Assembly: GCA_011620645.1 (NCBI GenBank)
Contig: WOYS01000034.1
Location: 1-39,193, forward strand
DNA: 39,193 nt
Source: Mycobacterium sp.
GTDB taxonomy: Bacteria > Actinomycetota > Actinomycetes > Mycobacteriales > Mycobacteriaceae
Direction of reading: 5' to 3'
Positions within the stretch are counted from its first letter, which is position 1, and every line of letters begins with the position of its first letter. Both the position numbers and the translations under genes were made by a program. Of the stretch, positions 1 to 9,485 are shown in pieces. The notes below the pieces were generated by a model. It saw nothing but the letters and a program-made list of their open reading frames with translations, ran no database searches and was not told where the DNA came from.

Positions 1-55
1 TCCCCGTCGCTTCGCTCGCCCTGGGTCAATCTCCCCGTCGCTTCGCTCGCCCTGG
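1..55. repeat. 24-bp perfect direct repeat, two copies, upstream of recA
   Basis: Bases 1-24 and 32-55 are identical (beginning TCCCCGTCGCTTCGCTCGCC) and are separated by 7 bases, giving a 31-bp period. The first copy touches the window edge, so more copies may lie to the left. The stretch has no open frame that I would call a gene. It could be an intergenic repeat family or a small tandem array; its role is unknown. Confidence 0.85.
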
Positions 56-70
56 AGGCGGCGTGTCCGC

Positions 71-98
71 TTGCATTCGAACACCTGTTCGCTAGTCT
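71..98 (+). promoter_or_regulatory. recA distal promoter with LexA (SOS) box in the spacer
   Basis: The sequence TCGAACACCTGTTCGC at 77-92 matches the mycobacterial SOS box TCGAAC-N4-GTTCGA at 11 of 12 positions. It exactly fills the 16-base gap between a possible -35 (TTGCAT, 71-76) and a possible -10 (TAGTCT, 93-98). LexA bound there would block RNA polymerase. The box is clear; the flanking hexamers are an inference. Confidence 0.85.
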
Positions 99-121
99 GG
101 TGATCGCTCGACCGAAACGAC

Positions 122-144
122 TTGTCGGTGGCTTGTCCTAACCT
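122..144 (+). promoter_or_regulatory. recA proximal promoter, PafBC (RecA-independent) type
   Basis: TTGTCGGTG (122-130), an 8-base gap and TAACCT (139-144) fit the RecA-NDp consensus tTGTCRgtg-N8-TAnnnT known for mycobacterial damage genes controlled by PafBC (ClpR-like). The predicted transcript start is near 151, about 50 bases before the recA ATG. Together with the LexA box upstream this gives two independent damage inputs, as known for M. tuberculosis recA. Confidence 0.85.
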
Positions 145-200
145 CACAGCCAACCGACCGGAACACCGGTCAACCGCACGACTACCGGAGGAGTATTCCC

Positions 201-1244
201 ATGGCGCCACAGGCTCCTGATCGCGAGAAGGCGCTCGAACTGGCATTGGCCCAGATCGAGAAGAACCACGGAAAAGGCTCGGTGATGCGCCTCGGTGAGG
301 AGGTGCGCCAGCCCATCTCGGTCATCCCGACCGGGGCGATTGCGCTGGACGTGGCGCTGGGCATCGGCGGTCTGCCGCGCGGGCGCGTCGTCGAGATATA
401 CGGACCGGAGTCATCCGGTAAGACCACCGTCGCGCTGCATGCGGTGGCCAATGCGCAAGCCGCCGGCGGTATTGCGGCCTTCATCGACGCCGAGCACGCT
501 CTGGACCCCGACTACGCCAAGAAGCTCGGCGTGGACACCGACGCGTTGCTGGTCTCCCAGCCCGACACCGGGGAGCAGGCACTCGAGATCGCCGACATGC
601 TGATCCGCTCGGGGGCGTTGGACATCCTGGTCATCGACTCGGTGGCCGCGCTGGTGCCTCGCGCCGAGATCGAAGGCGAGATGGGTGACAGCCACGTCGG
701 CCTGCAGGCCCGGCTGATGAGCCAGGCGCTACGCAAGATTACTGGTGCGCTGAGCAACTCGAACACCACCGCGATCTTCATCAACCAGCTGCGCGAGAAG
801 ATCGGCGTGATGTTCGGGTCGCCCGAGACCACCACCGGCGGTAAGGCGCTGAAGTTCTACGCCTCCGTGCGTCTGGATGTTCGGCGCATCGAGACGCTCA
901 AGGACGGTACCGACGCGGTCGGCAACCGGACCCGCTGCAAGATCGTCAAGAACAAGATGGCACCGCCGTTCAAGCAGGCCGAGTTCGACATCCTCTACGG
1001 CAAGGGCATTTCCAAGGAGGGCTCGCTCATCGACATGGGTGTCGAGCACGGCTTCGTCCGCAAGTCCGGCTCGTGGTTCACCTATGAGGGTGAACAACTC
1101 GGGCAGGGCAAGGAGAACGCCCGCAACTTCCTCCTCGAGAACCCCGATACCGCCGCCGAGATCGAGAAGAAGATCAAGGAGAAGCTCGGCATCGGAGCCG
1201 TGGTGACCAACGATGACGTTCTTCCCGCCCCCGTCGACTTCTGA
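201..1244 (+). CDS. recA: RecA recombinase
   Basis: This 347-residue protein is the DNA-dependent ATPase that forms filaments on single-stranded DNA, catalyses strand exchange and triggers LexA self-cleavage. The Walker A motif GPESSGKT lies at residues 68-75, followed by the conserved sequence [16 protein letters not shown] and the C-terminal core. The ATG has a strong Shine-Dalgarno (GGAGGAG) 8 bases upstream. The length and unbroken motifs show there is no intein, unlike M. tuberculosis recA. recX overlaps its 3' end by 32 bases, so the two are likely co-transcribed. Expression is expected from the LexA-controlled and PafBC-type promoters at 71-98 and 122-144. Confidence 0.99.
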   Translation: MAPQAPDREKALELALAQIEKNHGKGSVMRLGEEVRQPISVIPTGAIALDVALGIGGLPRGRVVEIYGPESSGKTTVALHAVANAQAAGGIAAFIDAEHALDPDYAKKLGVDTDALLVSQPDTGEQALEIADMLIRSGALDILVIDSVAALVPRAEIEGEMGDSHVGLQARLMSQALRKITGALSNSNTTAIFINQLREKIGVMFGSPETTTGGKALKFYASVRLDVRRIETLKDGTDAVGNRTRCKIVKNKMAPPFKQAEFDILYGKGISKEGSLIDMGVEHGFVRKSGSWFTYEGEQLGQGKENARNFLLENPDTAAEIEKKIKEKLGIGAVVTNDDVLPAPVDF

Positions 1245-1740
1245 GAAGCCGGCCGAGCCCAAACGGGATGAGCAGGCGCGGGATGTGTGCCTGCGCCTGC
1301 TCACCGTTCGGGCGCGCACGCGCTCCGAACTGGAAGCTCAGCTGACCAAGCGCGGGTACCCCGATGACGTCAGTGCGCGGGTGCTCGACCGGATGGCCGA
1401 TGTCGGGCTGATCGACGACACCGCCTTCGCCGAGCAGTGGGTGCGTGAACGTCGGACCAACGCCGGAAAAGGCAAGCGCGTGTTGGCAGCTGAACTGCGC
1501 ACCAAGGGCGTCGATGCCGATGTGATCGCCGAGACGCTCGACAGCGTGGACGCAGGGGAGTGGCGGGTGCGGGCCGAGGAGCTGGTGGCCACCAAGTTAC
1601 GCCGGGAGGACCTCGACGATGCGACGAAGGTGACCCGGCGACTGGTGGCCATGCTGGCACGGCGGGGCTACAACCAGGGGATGGCCTTCGACGTCGTCTG
1701 CACCCAACTCGCTCAGGAGCGTGAACGCCGTTCGGTCTAG
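1213..1740 (+). CDS. recX: RecX regulatory protein
   Basis: This 175-residue protein belongs to the RecX family, which binds RecA filaments and inhibits recombinase and ATPase activity. The family's three-helix repeats are visible: an N-terminal segment with [20 protein letters not shown], then [23 protein letters not shown], and a final repeat rich in Arg/Lys. The ATG lies inside recA (32-base overlap), the usual mycobacterial arrangement that couples the inhibitor to RecA production. Its stop codon shares the tetranucleotide CTAG (1737-1740) with the stop of the convergent gluD. Confidence 0.96.
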   Translation: MTFFPPPSTSEKPAEPKRDEQARDVCLRLLTVRARTRSELEAQLTKRGYPDDVSARVLDRMADVGLIDDTAFAEQWVRERRTNAGKGKRVLAAELRTKGVDADVIAETLDSVDAGEWRVRAEELVATKLRREDLDDATKVTRRLVAMLARRGYNQGMAFDVVCTQLAQERERRSV

Positions 1741-2579
1741 GCCGTCAGCGGCTCGGGTCCCTTCTTGGACCGGCGCAGCCGTGCCTCGATTCGGGTGGCC
1801 AACGACGACAGCGCGAAGTTCAGCGCGATCATCAGAGCCGCGATGACGATGAGTGCGGGAATGTAGTTGCTGTAGTTGGATCCGATGCTCTGGCCTTGGC
1901 GGACCATCTCGACGAACGTGATCTGGTAGCCGATCGCGGTGTCCTTGAGCACCACCACCATCTGGGACACCAGTACCGGAAGCATCGAGGTGATGGCCTG
2001 CGGCAGCTGGATGAAGCCCATGGTCTGGCTCCAGGTCATGCCCAGTGCGGAGGCGGCCTCGGCCTGCCCGCGTGGCAGTGCGTGCACGCCGGCGCGCACG
2101 ATCTCAGCGATCACCGCGGCGTTGTACAACGTCAGTCCGGTGACCACACCGGCCAACGCCAGATACTCCGACTGGAAGACGTCGTACATCGCGTAGAGCG
2201 CGTACGAGAACAGCATCATGACCAGCACCGGAACCGCGCGGAAGAACTCCACGAAAGTCGCGCACGCCCAGCTCACAGACGCCACGGGGGACAGGCGTCC
2301 CACGCCGAGCAGACATCCGAGCACCACCGCCAGCACAATGGACAGCGCGGCAGCCGTCAAGGTGCCCTGCACACCCTCCAGGACAAAGTTCTTCCAGAGG
2401 TTCGCGGTCAGGAAGGGTTCCCACTTGGCCGCGGTGAACTGCCCGGCGGCGGCGAACTTCCAGATCACCCAGCCGAATACCAGGGCGAAAATGACCACCG
2501 TCAGGACGGTGAGGATTCGGTTGCGGGCCCGGGCGCGGGCGCCCGGTACGTCGAAGAGAACGGAAGCGCCGGTCTTCAC
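1737..2579 (-). CDS. gluD: Glutamate-type amino-acid ABC transporter permease (GluD-like)
   Basis: This 280-residue inner-membrane permease is of the HisM/GluD type. An N-terminal membrane helix (about residues 25-48) precedes the five-helix permease core. The ABC-contact EAA loop is [20 protein letters not shown]. The GTG start overlaps the gluC stop by 4 bases (GTGA), so the two permeases are translationally coupled and probably form a heterodimer. The C-terminus is basic ([12 protein letters not shown]). It is last in a gluABCD-like operon. Substrate assignment to glutamate rests on similarity to the Corynebacterium gluABCD system and is less certain than the family. Confidence 0.9.
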   Translation of the reverse strand: MKTGASVLFDVPGARARARNRILTVLTVVIFALVFGWVIWKFAAAGQFTAAKWEPFLTANLWKNFVLEGVQGTLTAAALSIVLAVVLGCLLGVGRLSPVASVSWACATFVEFFRAVPVLVMMLFSYALYAMYDVFQSEYLALAGVVTGLTLYNAAVIAEIVRAGVHALPRGQAEAASALGMTWSQTMGFIQLPQAITSMLPVLVSQMVVVLKDTAIGYQITFVEMVRQGQSIGSNYSNYIPALIVIAALMIALNFALSSLATRIEARLRRSKKGPEPLTA

Positions 2580-3256
2580 CTCAACACCGCCAGTCGCTTG
2601 CCCAGCCAGCCGAACAGCAGTCCCATCGGCAACGTCAGGATCACGAAACCGATCGCGAAGATGCCGCCCACGAGCAGCAGGGCAGAGGTGTTCTCCACCA
2701 TCTCCTTCATCAACAGCGCCGCCTCGGCCACCCCGATCGCCGAGGCGATGGTCGTGTTCTTGGTCAGCGCGATCAGCACCGAACCGAGCGGGATGATCAC
2801 CGCCCGAAAAGCCTGCGGCAACATGATGATCGACAGGTTCTGGGTAAAGGTCAGGCCGAGGGAGCGCGCCGCCTCGGCCTGACCTACCGGCACGGTGTTG
2901 ACGCCCGACCGGATCGCTTCGCAGACGAAAGCCGCTGTGTAGACCGTCAACCCGAACACCGAAAGCCGGAAGCCGCTGTCGACGATGGAGGTCGGTGAAT
3001 CCGGGTCGGTCAAGGTGATGTGCAGCGTGTTGCCGAGACCCAGCGAGCAGAACACCAGAATCAGCGTCAACGGCGTATTGCGCACCACGTTGACATAGCT
3101 CGTGCCCAGCCCACGCATCACCGGAACCGGTGACAACCGCATCGCCGCCAGAATGGTGCCCAGCACCAGTGCACCGATACCGGCGTACACCGTCAGCTGA
3201 ATGGTGACCCAGAACGCGGCGTAAATCCGGTCCTGGTACTCGGTGAAGATCTCCAC
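2576..3256 (-). CDS. gluC: Glutamate-type amino-acid ABC transporter permease (GluC-like)
   Basis: This 226-residue permease has about five membrane helices. The EAA loop EAARSLGLTFTQNLSIIMLP (about residues 138-157) is the surface that docks the ATPase GluA. Translation appears to start at GTG (3254-3256), 15 bases after the gluB stop. Its length and topology match the shorter permease of polar amino-acid importers. It would pair with GluD to form the membrane channel. Glutamate as the substrate is inferred from operon order and resemblance to GluC. Confidence 0.9.
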   Translation of the reverse strand: MEIFTEYQDRIYAAFWVTIQLTVYAGIGALVLGTILAAMRLSPVPVMRGLGTSYVNVVRNTPLTLILVFCSLGLGNTLHITLTDPDSPTSIVDSGFRLSVFGLTVYTAAFVCEAIRSGVNTVPVGQAEAARSLGLTFTQNLSIIMLPQAFRAVIIPLGSVLIALTKNTTIASAIGVAEAALLMKEMVENTSALLLVGGIFAIGFVILTLPMGLLFGWLGKRLAVLR

Positions 3257-3271
3257 GTGACTGCGCGCGGC

Positions 3272-4084
3272 TTACTTGTCGACGGTCGGCGGCGCAGGCG
3301 CGGTGATGCCTGCCGGGCCGAGGTTCTTGTCGAAGGCTTCTTTCCAGGCACCTTCCGAGATCATCTTGGTGATGGCGTCGTTGATCTTGGTGCGCAGTTC
3401 GGTGTCGTCCTTCTTCAGGCCGATGCCGTAGCGCTCCTCGGAGAACGGCTCACCGACGATCTTGAACGTTCCCGGCGACTGTGCGGCGTAACCGGCCAGG
3501 ATGACCTCATCGGTGGTCACCGCGTCGATCGCACCGGTCTTGAGCGCCTCGACGCACGCCGAGTAGGTGTCGTACTGCTGCAGCTGCACGCCCGGGTACT
3601 TGTCCTTGATGCGCTGGGCCGGGGTGGAACCGGTCACCGAGCACAGCTTCTTGTTGTTGGCCAGCGACTCCGCGCCGGTGATGTCGCTGTTGTCGGCGCG
3701 CACCAGCAGGCTCTGCCCGGTGATCAGGTACGGACCGGCGAAGCTCACCTTCTCCTTGCGGGCGTCGGTAATCGAGTAGGTCGCGGCGATGAAGTCGACC
3801 TGCCCGTTCTCGATCAGCGTCTCGCGCTGCCCGGACGGGGACTCTTTCCATTCGATGTCTTCGGGCGTGTACCCGAGCTGCTCGGCGACATACGTCGCGA
3901 CGTCGACGTCGAAACCGCTCATGGTGCCGTCGGGGTTCTTCAAACCCAGCCCGGGCTGGTCGATCTTGGTGCCGATGGTCACCTTGCTGCTGTCGCCGTC
4001 ACCACCGCCGCATGCGGCGAGGGTCAGCGGCAACGCTGCAGCCAGTACGACGGCGGCAGCCAGCCGGAAGCGCAGAGGCGGCAT
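3272..4084 (-). CDS. gluB: Glutamate-type ABC transporter substrate-binding lipoprotein (GluB-like)
   Basis: This 270-residue extracellular solute receptor is of family 3 (SBP_bac_3). It begins with a lipoprotein signal peptide ending LTLAAC; Cys25 would be lipidated. The mature part contains the typical two-lobe segments GFDVDVATYVAEQLGY, DFIAATYSITDARKEKVSFA, and the C-terminal GIGLKKDDTELRTKINDAI. It lies 27 bases after the ATPase gene and 15 before the first permease, so it is in the same operon. The binding specificity cannot be read securely from the sequence, but glutamate/aspartate is the best guess. Confidence 0.93.
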   Translation of the reverse strand: MPPLRFRLAAAVVLAAALPLTLAACGGGDGDSSKVTIGTKIDQPGLGLKNPDGTMSGFDVDVATYVAEQLGYTPEDIEWKESPSGQRETLIENGQVDFIAATYSITDARKEKVSFAGPYLITGQSLLVRADNSDITGAESLANNKKLCSVTGSTPAQRIKDKYPGVQLQQYDTYSACVEALKTGAIDAVTTDEVILAGYAAQSPGTFKIVGEPFSEERYGIGLKKDDTELRTKINDAITKMISEGAWKEAFDKNLGPAGITAPAPPTVDK

Positions 4085-4111
4085 GTCATGGATCCTTTCG
4101 GTGGTGCTGAA

Positions 4112-4864
4112 TCAGTGGTTGAGAATCTTGCCGAGGAAATCCTTGGCACGGTCGGACTTCGGATTGTTGAAGAACTCTTCGGGTTCGGCGTCCTCGACGA
4201 CCGCGCCGTCGGACATGAACACCACCCGGTGTGAGGCACGTCGCGCAAAACCCATCTCGTGGGTGACGACCACCATGGTCATGCCCTCGCCGGCCAGCGA
4301 GGTCATCACGGCCAGCACCTCGTTGATCATCTCCGGATCCAGGGCGCTGGTCGGCTCGTCGAACAGCATCACCTTGGGGCTCATCGCCAGCGACCGGGCG
4401 ATGGCGACCCGCTGCTGCTGCCCACCGGACAGCTGCGCCGGATACTTGTCGGCCTGGTTGGAGATGCCGACCCGGTCCAGCAGAGCCATGGCCTCGGCGC
4501 GGGCCTTGTCCTTGGCCAGTTTTCGTACCTTGATCGGTGCGAGCATCACGTTCTCAACAATTGTCTTGTGCGCGAACAGATTGAACGACTGGAACACCAT
4601 GCCGACATCGGAGCGCAGTTGGGCGAGTTTGCGGCCCTCCTCGGGCAGCACCTCGCCGTCGATCGAGATGGTGCCGGTATCAATCGGCTCGAGCCGATTG
4701 ATGGTGCGGCACAACGTTGACTTACCTGAACCCGAAGGGCCCAGCACCACCACGACCTGACCGCGAGGGACATCGAGATTGATGTCCCTGAGCACGTGTA
4801 GATCGCCGAAATGCTTGTTGACAGCCTGTAGCGAGATCATCGGGACCGAAGCCGCGGTGGTCAT
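4112..4864 (-). CDS. gluA: Glutamate-type ABC transporter ATP-binding protein (GluA-like)
   Basis: This ATPase of about 250 residues powers the GluBCD importer. Walker A is GPSGSGKST (42-50), the signature is LSGGQQQR, Walker B is [12 protein letters not shown], and the switch histidine is in [12 protein letters not shown]. It ends in DFLGKILNH, very like Corynebacterium GluA. I chose the ATG at 4864; another ATG at 4840 (protein starting MISLQAV, 242 residues) matches the usual GluA length and is equally possible. A longer open frame to 5338 runs antisense to miaB and is not credible. The gene is first in the operon and divergent from miaB, with 57 bases between. Confidence 0.93.
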   Translation of the reverse strand: MTTAASVPMISLQAVNKHFGDLHVLRDINLDVPRGQVVVVLGPSGSGKSTLCRTINRLEPIDTGTISIDGEVLPEEGRKLAQLRSDVGMVFQSFNLFAHKTIVENVMLAPIKVRKLAKDKARAEAMALLDRVGISNQADKYPAQLSGGQQQRVAIARSLAMSPKVMLFDEPTSALDPEMINEVLAVMTSLAGEGMTMVVVTHEMGFARRASHRVVFMSDGAVVEDAEPEEFFNNPKSDRAKDFLGKILNH

Positions 4865-4921
4865 GGGCTCAGACCCTACCCAGGTAATGCTCAGGATGGG
4901 GCGTATCGGCACCCCCGTAAC

Positions 4922-6460
4922 ATGATCGTCGTGACTTCCATGTTGGCCTCGACTGTGGAGGCGGGTGCTGATCGCCCGGCCCCCGTGCGCACCTATCAGG
5001 TGCGCACCTACGGCTGCCAGATGAACGTGCACGACTCCGAAAGGCTGTCCGGCCTGCTGGAGGCCGCCGGCTACCAGCGCGCCGCCGACGGTGTCGACGC
5101 CGACATCGTGGTGTTCAACACCTGCGCGGTCCGTGAGAACGCCGACAACAAGCTGTACGGCAATCTCAGCCACCTCGCGCCCCGTAAGAACGCCGATCCC
5201 AACATGCAGATCGCGGTCGGCGGCTGCCTGGCCCAGAAGGACCGCGACACTGTCCTGAAGAAGGCACCCTGGGTGGACGTGGTGTTCGGCACCCACAACA
5301 TCGGCTCGCTGCCGGTGCTGCTGGAACGCGCCCGCCACCAGCGGGTCGCTCAGGTCGAGATCGCCGAGGCGCTGCAGGAATTTCCGTCAGCTCTGCCTGC
5401 GTCGCGTGAATCAGCCTATGCCGCTTGGGTTTCCATTTCCGTCGGCTGTAACAACACCTGCACGTTCTGCATCGTGCCTGCGCTGCGCGGCAAAGAGGTC
5501 GACCGGCGCCCCGGCGATGTGCTCGCCGAAGTGCAGACACTGGTGGATCAGGGTGTGCTCGAAGTCACCCTGCTCGGGCAGAACGTGAACGCCTACGGAG
5601 TATCGTTCGGCGACCGCGGCGCCTTCGCCGACTTGCTCCGCGCCTGCGGGAGTATCGACGGATTGGAGCGGGTGCGCTTCACCTCGCCGCACCCGGCCGA
5701 GTTCACCGACGATGTCATCGAGGCGATGGCCCAGACACCCAACGTGTGCCCGACGCTGCACATGCCGTTGCAGTCGGGTTCGGACCGCATCCTCAAGGCC
5801 ATGCGCCGGTCCTATCGCGCCGAGCGCTACCTGGGCATCATCGACCGGGTACGCACCGCGATACCGCACGCCGCCGTCACCACCGACATCATCGTCGGCT
5901 TCCCCGGCGAGACCGAGCAGGACTTCCAGGACACCCTCGATGTGGTGGCGCAGTCCCGTTTCGCGAGCGCGTACACCTTCCAGTACTCGAAGCGTCCCGG
6001 TACCCCCGCCGCGACGTTCGCCGACCAACTGCCCAAAGAGGTTGTCGGCGAACGCTATCAGCGCCTCACCGATTTGCAGGAGCAGATTTCGTTGCGGGAG
6101 AACCAGGCTCAGGTCGGCGCGCACGTCGAACTGCTGGTGGCCGCAGGGGAGGGGCGCAAAGACGCCGCCACCGCCAGGATGTCGGGGCGCGCCCGCGACG
6201 GCCGGCTGGTGCACTTCGCCGCGGGTGAGGCCGATATCCGGCCCGGGGACATCGTCACCACCACCGTGACCCGCGCCGCCCCGCACTTCCTGGTCGCCGA
6301 CGGCGCCGTGCTCAGCCACCGCCGCACCCGTGCCGGGAATGCGCATGCGGCGGGGCTTCGTCCTGTGACGGGCGCGGGCTCCGTCACCGGAGTAGGCTTG
6401 GGCGTGCCGAGTATCGGTGCACCCGCGGCCGTCCCCGTGACCTCGGGGTGTGCATTGTGA
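4922..6460 (+). CDS. miaB: tRNA-2-methylthio-N6-dimethylallyladenosine synthase MiaB
   Basis: This 512-residue radical-SAM enzyme adds the methylthio group at position 2 of i6A37 in tRNAs reading UNN codons. The N-terminal UPF0004 domain holds three cluster-binding cysteines (C32 in YGCQMN, C68 in NTCAV, C102 in GGCLAQ). The radical-SAM motif CxxxCxxC is C176-C180-C183. A TRAM-like region follows near residues 390-450. MiaA, which makes the i6A substrate, is encoded about 4 kb downstream at 10163. The last bases overlap the next gene's GTG by 4. The N-terminus before residue 24 is poorly conserved, so an internal start is possible. Confidence 0.97.
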   Translation: MIVVTSMLASTVEAGADRPAPVRTYQVRTYGCQMNVHDSERLSGLLEAAGYQRAADGVDADIVVFNTCAVRENADNKLYGNLSHLAPRKNADPNMQIAVGGCLAQKDRDTVLKKAPWVDVVFGTHNIGSLPVLLERARHQRVAQVEIAEALQEFPSALPASRESAYAAWVSISVGCNNTCTFCIVPALRGKEVDRRPGDVLAEVQTLVDQGVLEVTLLGQNVNAYGVSFGDRGAFADLLRACGSIDGLERVRFTSPHPAEFTDDVIEAMAQTPNVCPTLHMPLQSGSDRILKAMRRSYRAERYLGIIDRVRTAIPHAAVTTDIIVGFPGETEQDFQDTLDVVAQSRFASAYTFQYSKRPGTPAATFADQLPKEVVGERYQRLTDLQEQISLRENQAQVGAHVELLVAAGEGRKDAATARMSGRARDGRLVHFAAGEADIRPGDIVTTTVTRAAPHFLVADGAVLSHRRTRAGNAHAAGLRPVTGAGSVTGVGLGVPSIGAPAAVPVTSGCAL

Positions 6461-7038
6461 GCGGCAAGGGTGCGCAGGGATTCGACGACTTCAAGGACGA
6501 TATCGAGGCCGTGGAGCGCCGGATCGCCTCCGAGATCGACCCCGGCGCCCGTGCGCTGGTGGTGGCGATCCTGGTGTTCGTGGTGCTGCTGTCGTTCCTG
6601 CTGCCGCATACCGGGTCCACCCGCGGCCTGGACGTGCTGATCGGTAGCGACGTGGCGACCGCGGACGGGCTGTCGCTGCCGTCACGGGCGTTCGTCTGGC
6701 TGGCACTGGTCTTCAGCGTCGGGTTCTCCATCCTGGCGCTGCTGACCCGGCGCTGGACATTGGCCTGGGTCGCCCTGGCCGGCACGACGGTGGCCTGCCC
6801 GGCGGGGATGCTCGCCGTCTGGTCGCGCCAGACCGCTGGCGAGGGCTACCCCGGCCCCGGCATCGGGCTGATCATCGGCTGGATCGCCGTGCTGTTGCTG
6901 GCCTTCCACTGGGCGCGGGTGGTGTGGTCGCGCACCGCGGTGCAGCTGGCTGCCGAGGCGGAACGACGGCAGGCCGTGGCCCAGCGCCAGCGCACCTCCC
7001 TGCTGGGGGACCTGGGCGACGATACCGAGAAGCCTTAA
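6457..7038 (+). CDS. Conserved mycobacterial membrane protein (Rv2732c-like)
   Basis: This is a small integral membrane protein of about 193 residues and unknown function. It has an acidic N-terminus ([20 protein letters not shown]), four predicted hydrophobic helices (around [52 protein letters not shown] and [17 protein letters not shown]), and a charged, glutamine-rich C-terminal tail ([14 protein letters not shown]). I chose the GTG at 6457, which overlaps the miaB stop (GTGA); an in-frame GTG at 6448 is an alternative. The stop shares TTAA (7035-7038) with the convergent DUF349 gene. It is probably co-transcribed with miaB. Confidence 0.85.
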   Translation: MSGKGAQGFDDFKDDIEAVERRIASEIDPGARALVVAILVFVVLLSFLLPHTGSTRGLDVLIGSDVATADGLSLPSRAFVWLALVFSVGFSILALLTRRWTLAWVALAGTTVACPAGMLAVWSRQTAGEGYPGPGIGLIIGWIAVLLLAFHWARVVWSRTAVQLAAEAERRQAVAQRQRTSLLGDLGDDTEKP

Positions 7039-8402
7039 CGCTTCTTGGTGACCGCCTCCGCGGCGGTGTCCGCCCACTCCCGCCACTGCGCGGCACTGGC
7101 GCGGGCCTGCGCGGCATCCTTGGTCTTGCCGGCCGCTTCGGCCTTCACCGCCTGCCGCTCGAACTGCTCGGCCCGCTCCCGGAACTGATCGGCGCGCGCC
7201 TGGGCCTCGGCGTCGGGCTGGCTCGTGGTACTCGCATCGCGGATCTTCTTCTCCGCCGCGCGCAGCCTGCGCTCAAGGTCGGCCGACTTCTCGCGCGGCA
7301 CCTTGCCGATGGCGTCCCACTTGTCGCCGATCGAACGCAGCGCTGCCTGTGCGGCCTTGGCGTCCGTGATGTCGATGCGCTCGGCCTCGATCAGCAGCTT
7401 CTCCTTCGCGGTGGCATTGGCGCCGAACTCGGCGTCCCGCTCGGCGTTGATGGCGTTGCGAGCCTCGAAGAAGGTGTCCTGGGCGGCCTTGAATCGGGCC
7501 CACAGCGCGTCGTCGACATCCTTGGCGGCCCGGCCCGCGGCCTTCCACTGGGACAGCAGGTCCCGGAACATCGCGGCGGTGTCTGCCCAATCCGTGGAAT
7601 CGCTGAGCTTCTCGGCTTTCTCGCACAGCGATTCTTTGGCCTGGCGGGCGCCGATGCGCTCACGGTCCAGTTCGGCGAAATGGGAACCGCGGCGCCGGTT
7701 AAACGTCTCACGTGCCGCTGAGTACCGCTTCCACAGCGCATCGTCGGTCTTGCGGTCCAGTCCGGTGATGGTGCGCCACTCCTCGAGGATCGCGTGCAGT
7801 CGGTCGCCCGCGGACTTCCACTGACCGGAGACGTTCGCGATCTCCTCGGCCTCGGCGGCGAGCGTTTCCTTGCGGGCGGTCTGCGCGGCGCGGTGCTCGT
7901 TGCGGCGGGCGCGTTCCTCGGCGGCTGCGTCGTCGGCGTGCTCGACGATGGCGGTCAGCCGCTGCTCGATGGCGTCGATATCGCCGAGTACCGACGCGGT
8001 CGGCAGGGTCTCCAGCAGCGCCGACGCCGCCGATTTGATCTTGCGGGCCTCGCCGCTGCCCGACGCGAGCCGGGCCTCCAGCAGCGCCACCTCGGTGTGC
8101 AGGTCGTCGTAGCGGCGGCCGAAGTGGGCGAACGCGGCCTCGGGGTCACCGGCCTGCCAGGAACCGATCACGCGCTCGCCGGCGGAGGCGACCAGCACGA
8201 CGGTGCCGTCGTCATCGACGCGGCCGAACCGGTGCGGATCGACGGACGCCGGCGGCACGGAAACAGCGGGAGCGGCGGTGGCCGGGTGGGGGTGCGGTGC
8301 GGGACGCGGACCGGGCCGTGGCGCAGGTCTGGGAGTGGGTTTCGGGGCCGCAGGTGCCGATTCCCTGGTGGTCTCGCCGGAACCTGAGTCGGTGGTTGTC
8401 AT
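7035..8402 (-). CDS. DUF349-repeat coiled-coil protein (Rv2731-like)
   Basis: This cytoplasmic protein of about 455 residues has a proline- and alanine-rich N-terminus (about residues 15-60) followed by several DUF349 helical repeats. Recurring units resemble [20 protein letters not shown] and [15 protein letters not shown], each with the W-K/R and D-x-x-LW pattern of the family. The repeats suggest an extended alpha-helical protein; the biochemical role is unknown. The ATG at 8402 has a GAGGAA ribosome site 8 bases away; starts further upstream lack one. A perfect 17-bp palindrome (8421-8437) lies just upstream and may control it. Confidence 0.88.
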   Translation of the reverse strand: MTTTDSGSGETTRESAPAAPKPTPRPAPRPGPRPAPHPHPATAAPAVSVPPASVDPHRFGRVDDDGTVVLVASAGERVIGSWQAGDPEAAFAHFGRRYDDLHTEVALLEARLASGSGEARKIKSAASALLETLPTASVLGDIDAIEQRLTAIVEHADDAAAEERARRNEHRAAQTARKETLAAEAEEIANVSGQWKSAGDRLHAILEEWRTITGLDRKTDDALWKRYSAARETFNRRRGSHFAELDRERIGARQAKESLCEKAEKLSDSTDWADTAAMFRDLLSQWKAAGRAAKDVDDALWARFKAAQDTFFEARNAINAERDAEFGANATAKEKLLIEAERIDITDAKAAQAALRSIGDKWDAIGKVPREKSADLERRLRAAEKKIRDASTTSQPDAEAQARADQFRERAEQFERQAVKAEAAGKTKDAAQARASAAQWREWADTAAEAVTKKR

Positions 8403-8420
8403 ATTCGTTCCTCGCACTCC

Positions 8421-8437
8421 GCGTGGTCGGACCACGC
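8421..8437. promoter_or_regulatory. Perfect 17-bp palindrome upstream of the DUF349 gene
   Basis: GCGTGGTC-G-GACCACGC has two perfect 8-base arms around one central base. It lies 18 bases before the DUF349 gene's start codon, just upstream of its ribosome site. This looks like an operator for a dimeric repressor, or a hairpin in the leader. No binding protein can be named from the sequence. Confidence 0.6.
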
Positions 8438-8459
8438 ACCTGCCGCGCGACGCGGCGCC

Positions 8460-8479
8460 AATAGCTTCCGATCGCTATT
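8460..8479. promoter_or_regulatory. Inverted repeat in the divergent DUF349/permease promoter region
   Basis: AATAGC-N8-GCTATT is a perfect 6-base inverted repeat in the 191-base gap between the divergently read DUF349 gene and the DMT-type permease. Its arms are AT-rich against a GC-rich background. It may be an operator, but it is short enough that chance is possible. Confidence 0.35.
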
Positions 8480-8593
8480 CAAGCAGGTCGCTCCCGGCTG
8501 TGTGCCACAGCTTGCGATGCGTGGTGTGGTGCGGTTGCGATCGGCGCGGTTTTACCGGCACCCTCAGGACCCTGACCCGTTGGGAGGCCCCCG

Positions 8594-9481
8594 TTGGACA
8601 AGGCGGATATCGCCGCACTTCTGGCGCTCGGCGCCGCGCTGTTCATCGCCATCGGCGATGTGATCCATCAGCGCTCCGCACACGAGGTGACCGACGAACA
8701 GGTCGGCCATCTCCAGCTGTTCGTGCGCCTGCTCAAGGACCGCATGTGGTGGGCGGGCAGTCTGGTGTCGGCGGTGGGGTTCGGGCTGCAGGCGGCGGCG
8801 CTGGGGCTGGGCTCGGTGCTGTTGGTGCAGGCCCTGCTGGTCACCTCACTGCTGTTCGCATTGCCGCTCAACGCCCGGGTCAACAACCACCGGGTGAGCA
8901 GGTTCGAGTGGACCTGGGCGGTGCTGCTTGCGGTGTCGGTGGTGGTGATCGTGACGGTCGGCAATCCGACGGCCGGGCATTCGCGCGCCGACACCGAGAC
9001 CTGGCTGGCCGCGGGCGCGGTGCTCGGGCCGTTGGTGGCGCTGTGCATCGTCGGCGCGCGGATGTTGGCGGGCCGCAAGATCAGCGCGATCCTGCTGGCT
9101 TGCGTGTCCGGTGCGCTGTGGGGACTTGTCGCGATCCTCACCAAGGGTGTGGTCGATCGCCTCGGTGACGGTATCTGGGAGGTACTGCGTACCCCGGAGC
9201 TCTACGCCTGGGCGTTGGTCGCGGTGGCGGGCACGGGGTACCAGCAGGCGGCCTTCCGGGCCGGTTCGATGACGGCGTCGTTGCCGACGATGACGGTGAC
9301 CGAACCGGTGGTGGCATCGGTGCTCGGTGTCGTGGTGCTCGGTGAAACGCTGCGCCCGGGGGAGTCCGGCTGGATCGCCCTGATCGCCGCGGTGACCGTG
9401 ATGGTGGGCGCGACCGCGGCGCTCGCCCGTGGTGAGGCGGGCTGGGCCGATCAGCAGAACACGGGCAAGGCGATAGCGTGA
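8594..9481 (+). CDS. DMT/EamA-type integral membrane permease (Rv2729c-like)
   Basis: This 295-residue membrane protein has about nine or ten hydrophobic helices. It starts DKADIAALLALGAALFIAIG and ends with a helix before the hydrophilic tail RGEAGWADQQ. The fold and length resemble drug/metabolite transporters (EamA-like), and the closest relative is the M. tuberculosis conserved membrane protein Rv2729c. The TTG start at 8594 is supported by GGGAGG six bases upstream, in the sequence GTTGGGAGGCCCCCG. The downstream gene begins only 4 bases after its stop, suggesting an operon through dapF. The substrate is unknown. Confidence 0.85.
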   Translation: MDKADIAALLALGAALFIAIGDVIHQRSAHEVTDEQVGHLQLFVRLLKDRMWWAGSLVSAVGFGLQAAALGLGSVLLVQALLVTSLLFALPLNARVNNHRVSRFEWTWAVLLAVSVVVIVTVGNPTAGHSRADTETWLAAGAVLGPLVALCIVGARMLAGRKISAILLACVSGALWGLVAILTKGVVDRLGDGIWEVLRTPELYAWALVAVAGTGYQQAAFRAGSMTASLPTMTVTEPVVASVLGVVVLGETLRPGESGWIALIAAVTVMVGATAALARGEAGWADQQNTGKAIA

Positions 9482-9485
9482 TGGC

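Noticed and set aside
4865-5338. Upstream extension of the gluA frame
   Set aside because: It runs antisense through miaB and lacks any ABC-family sequence before the start chosen.
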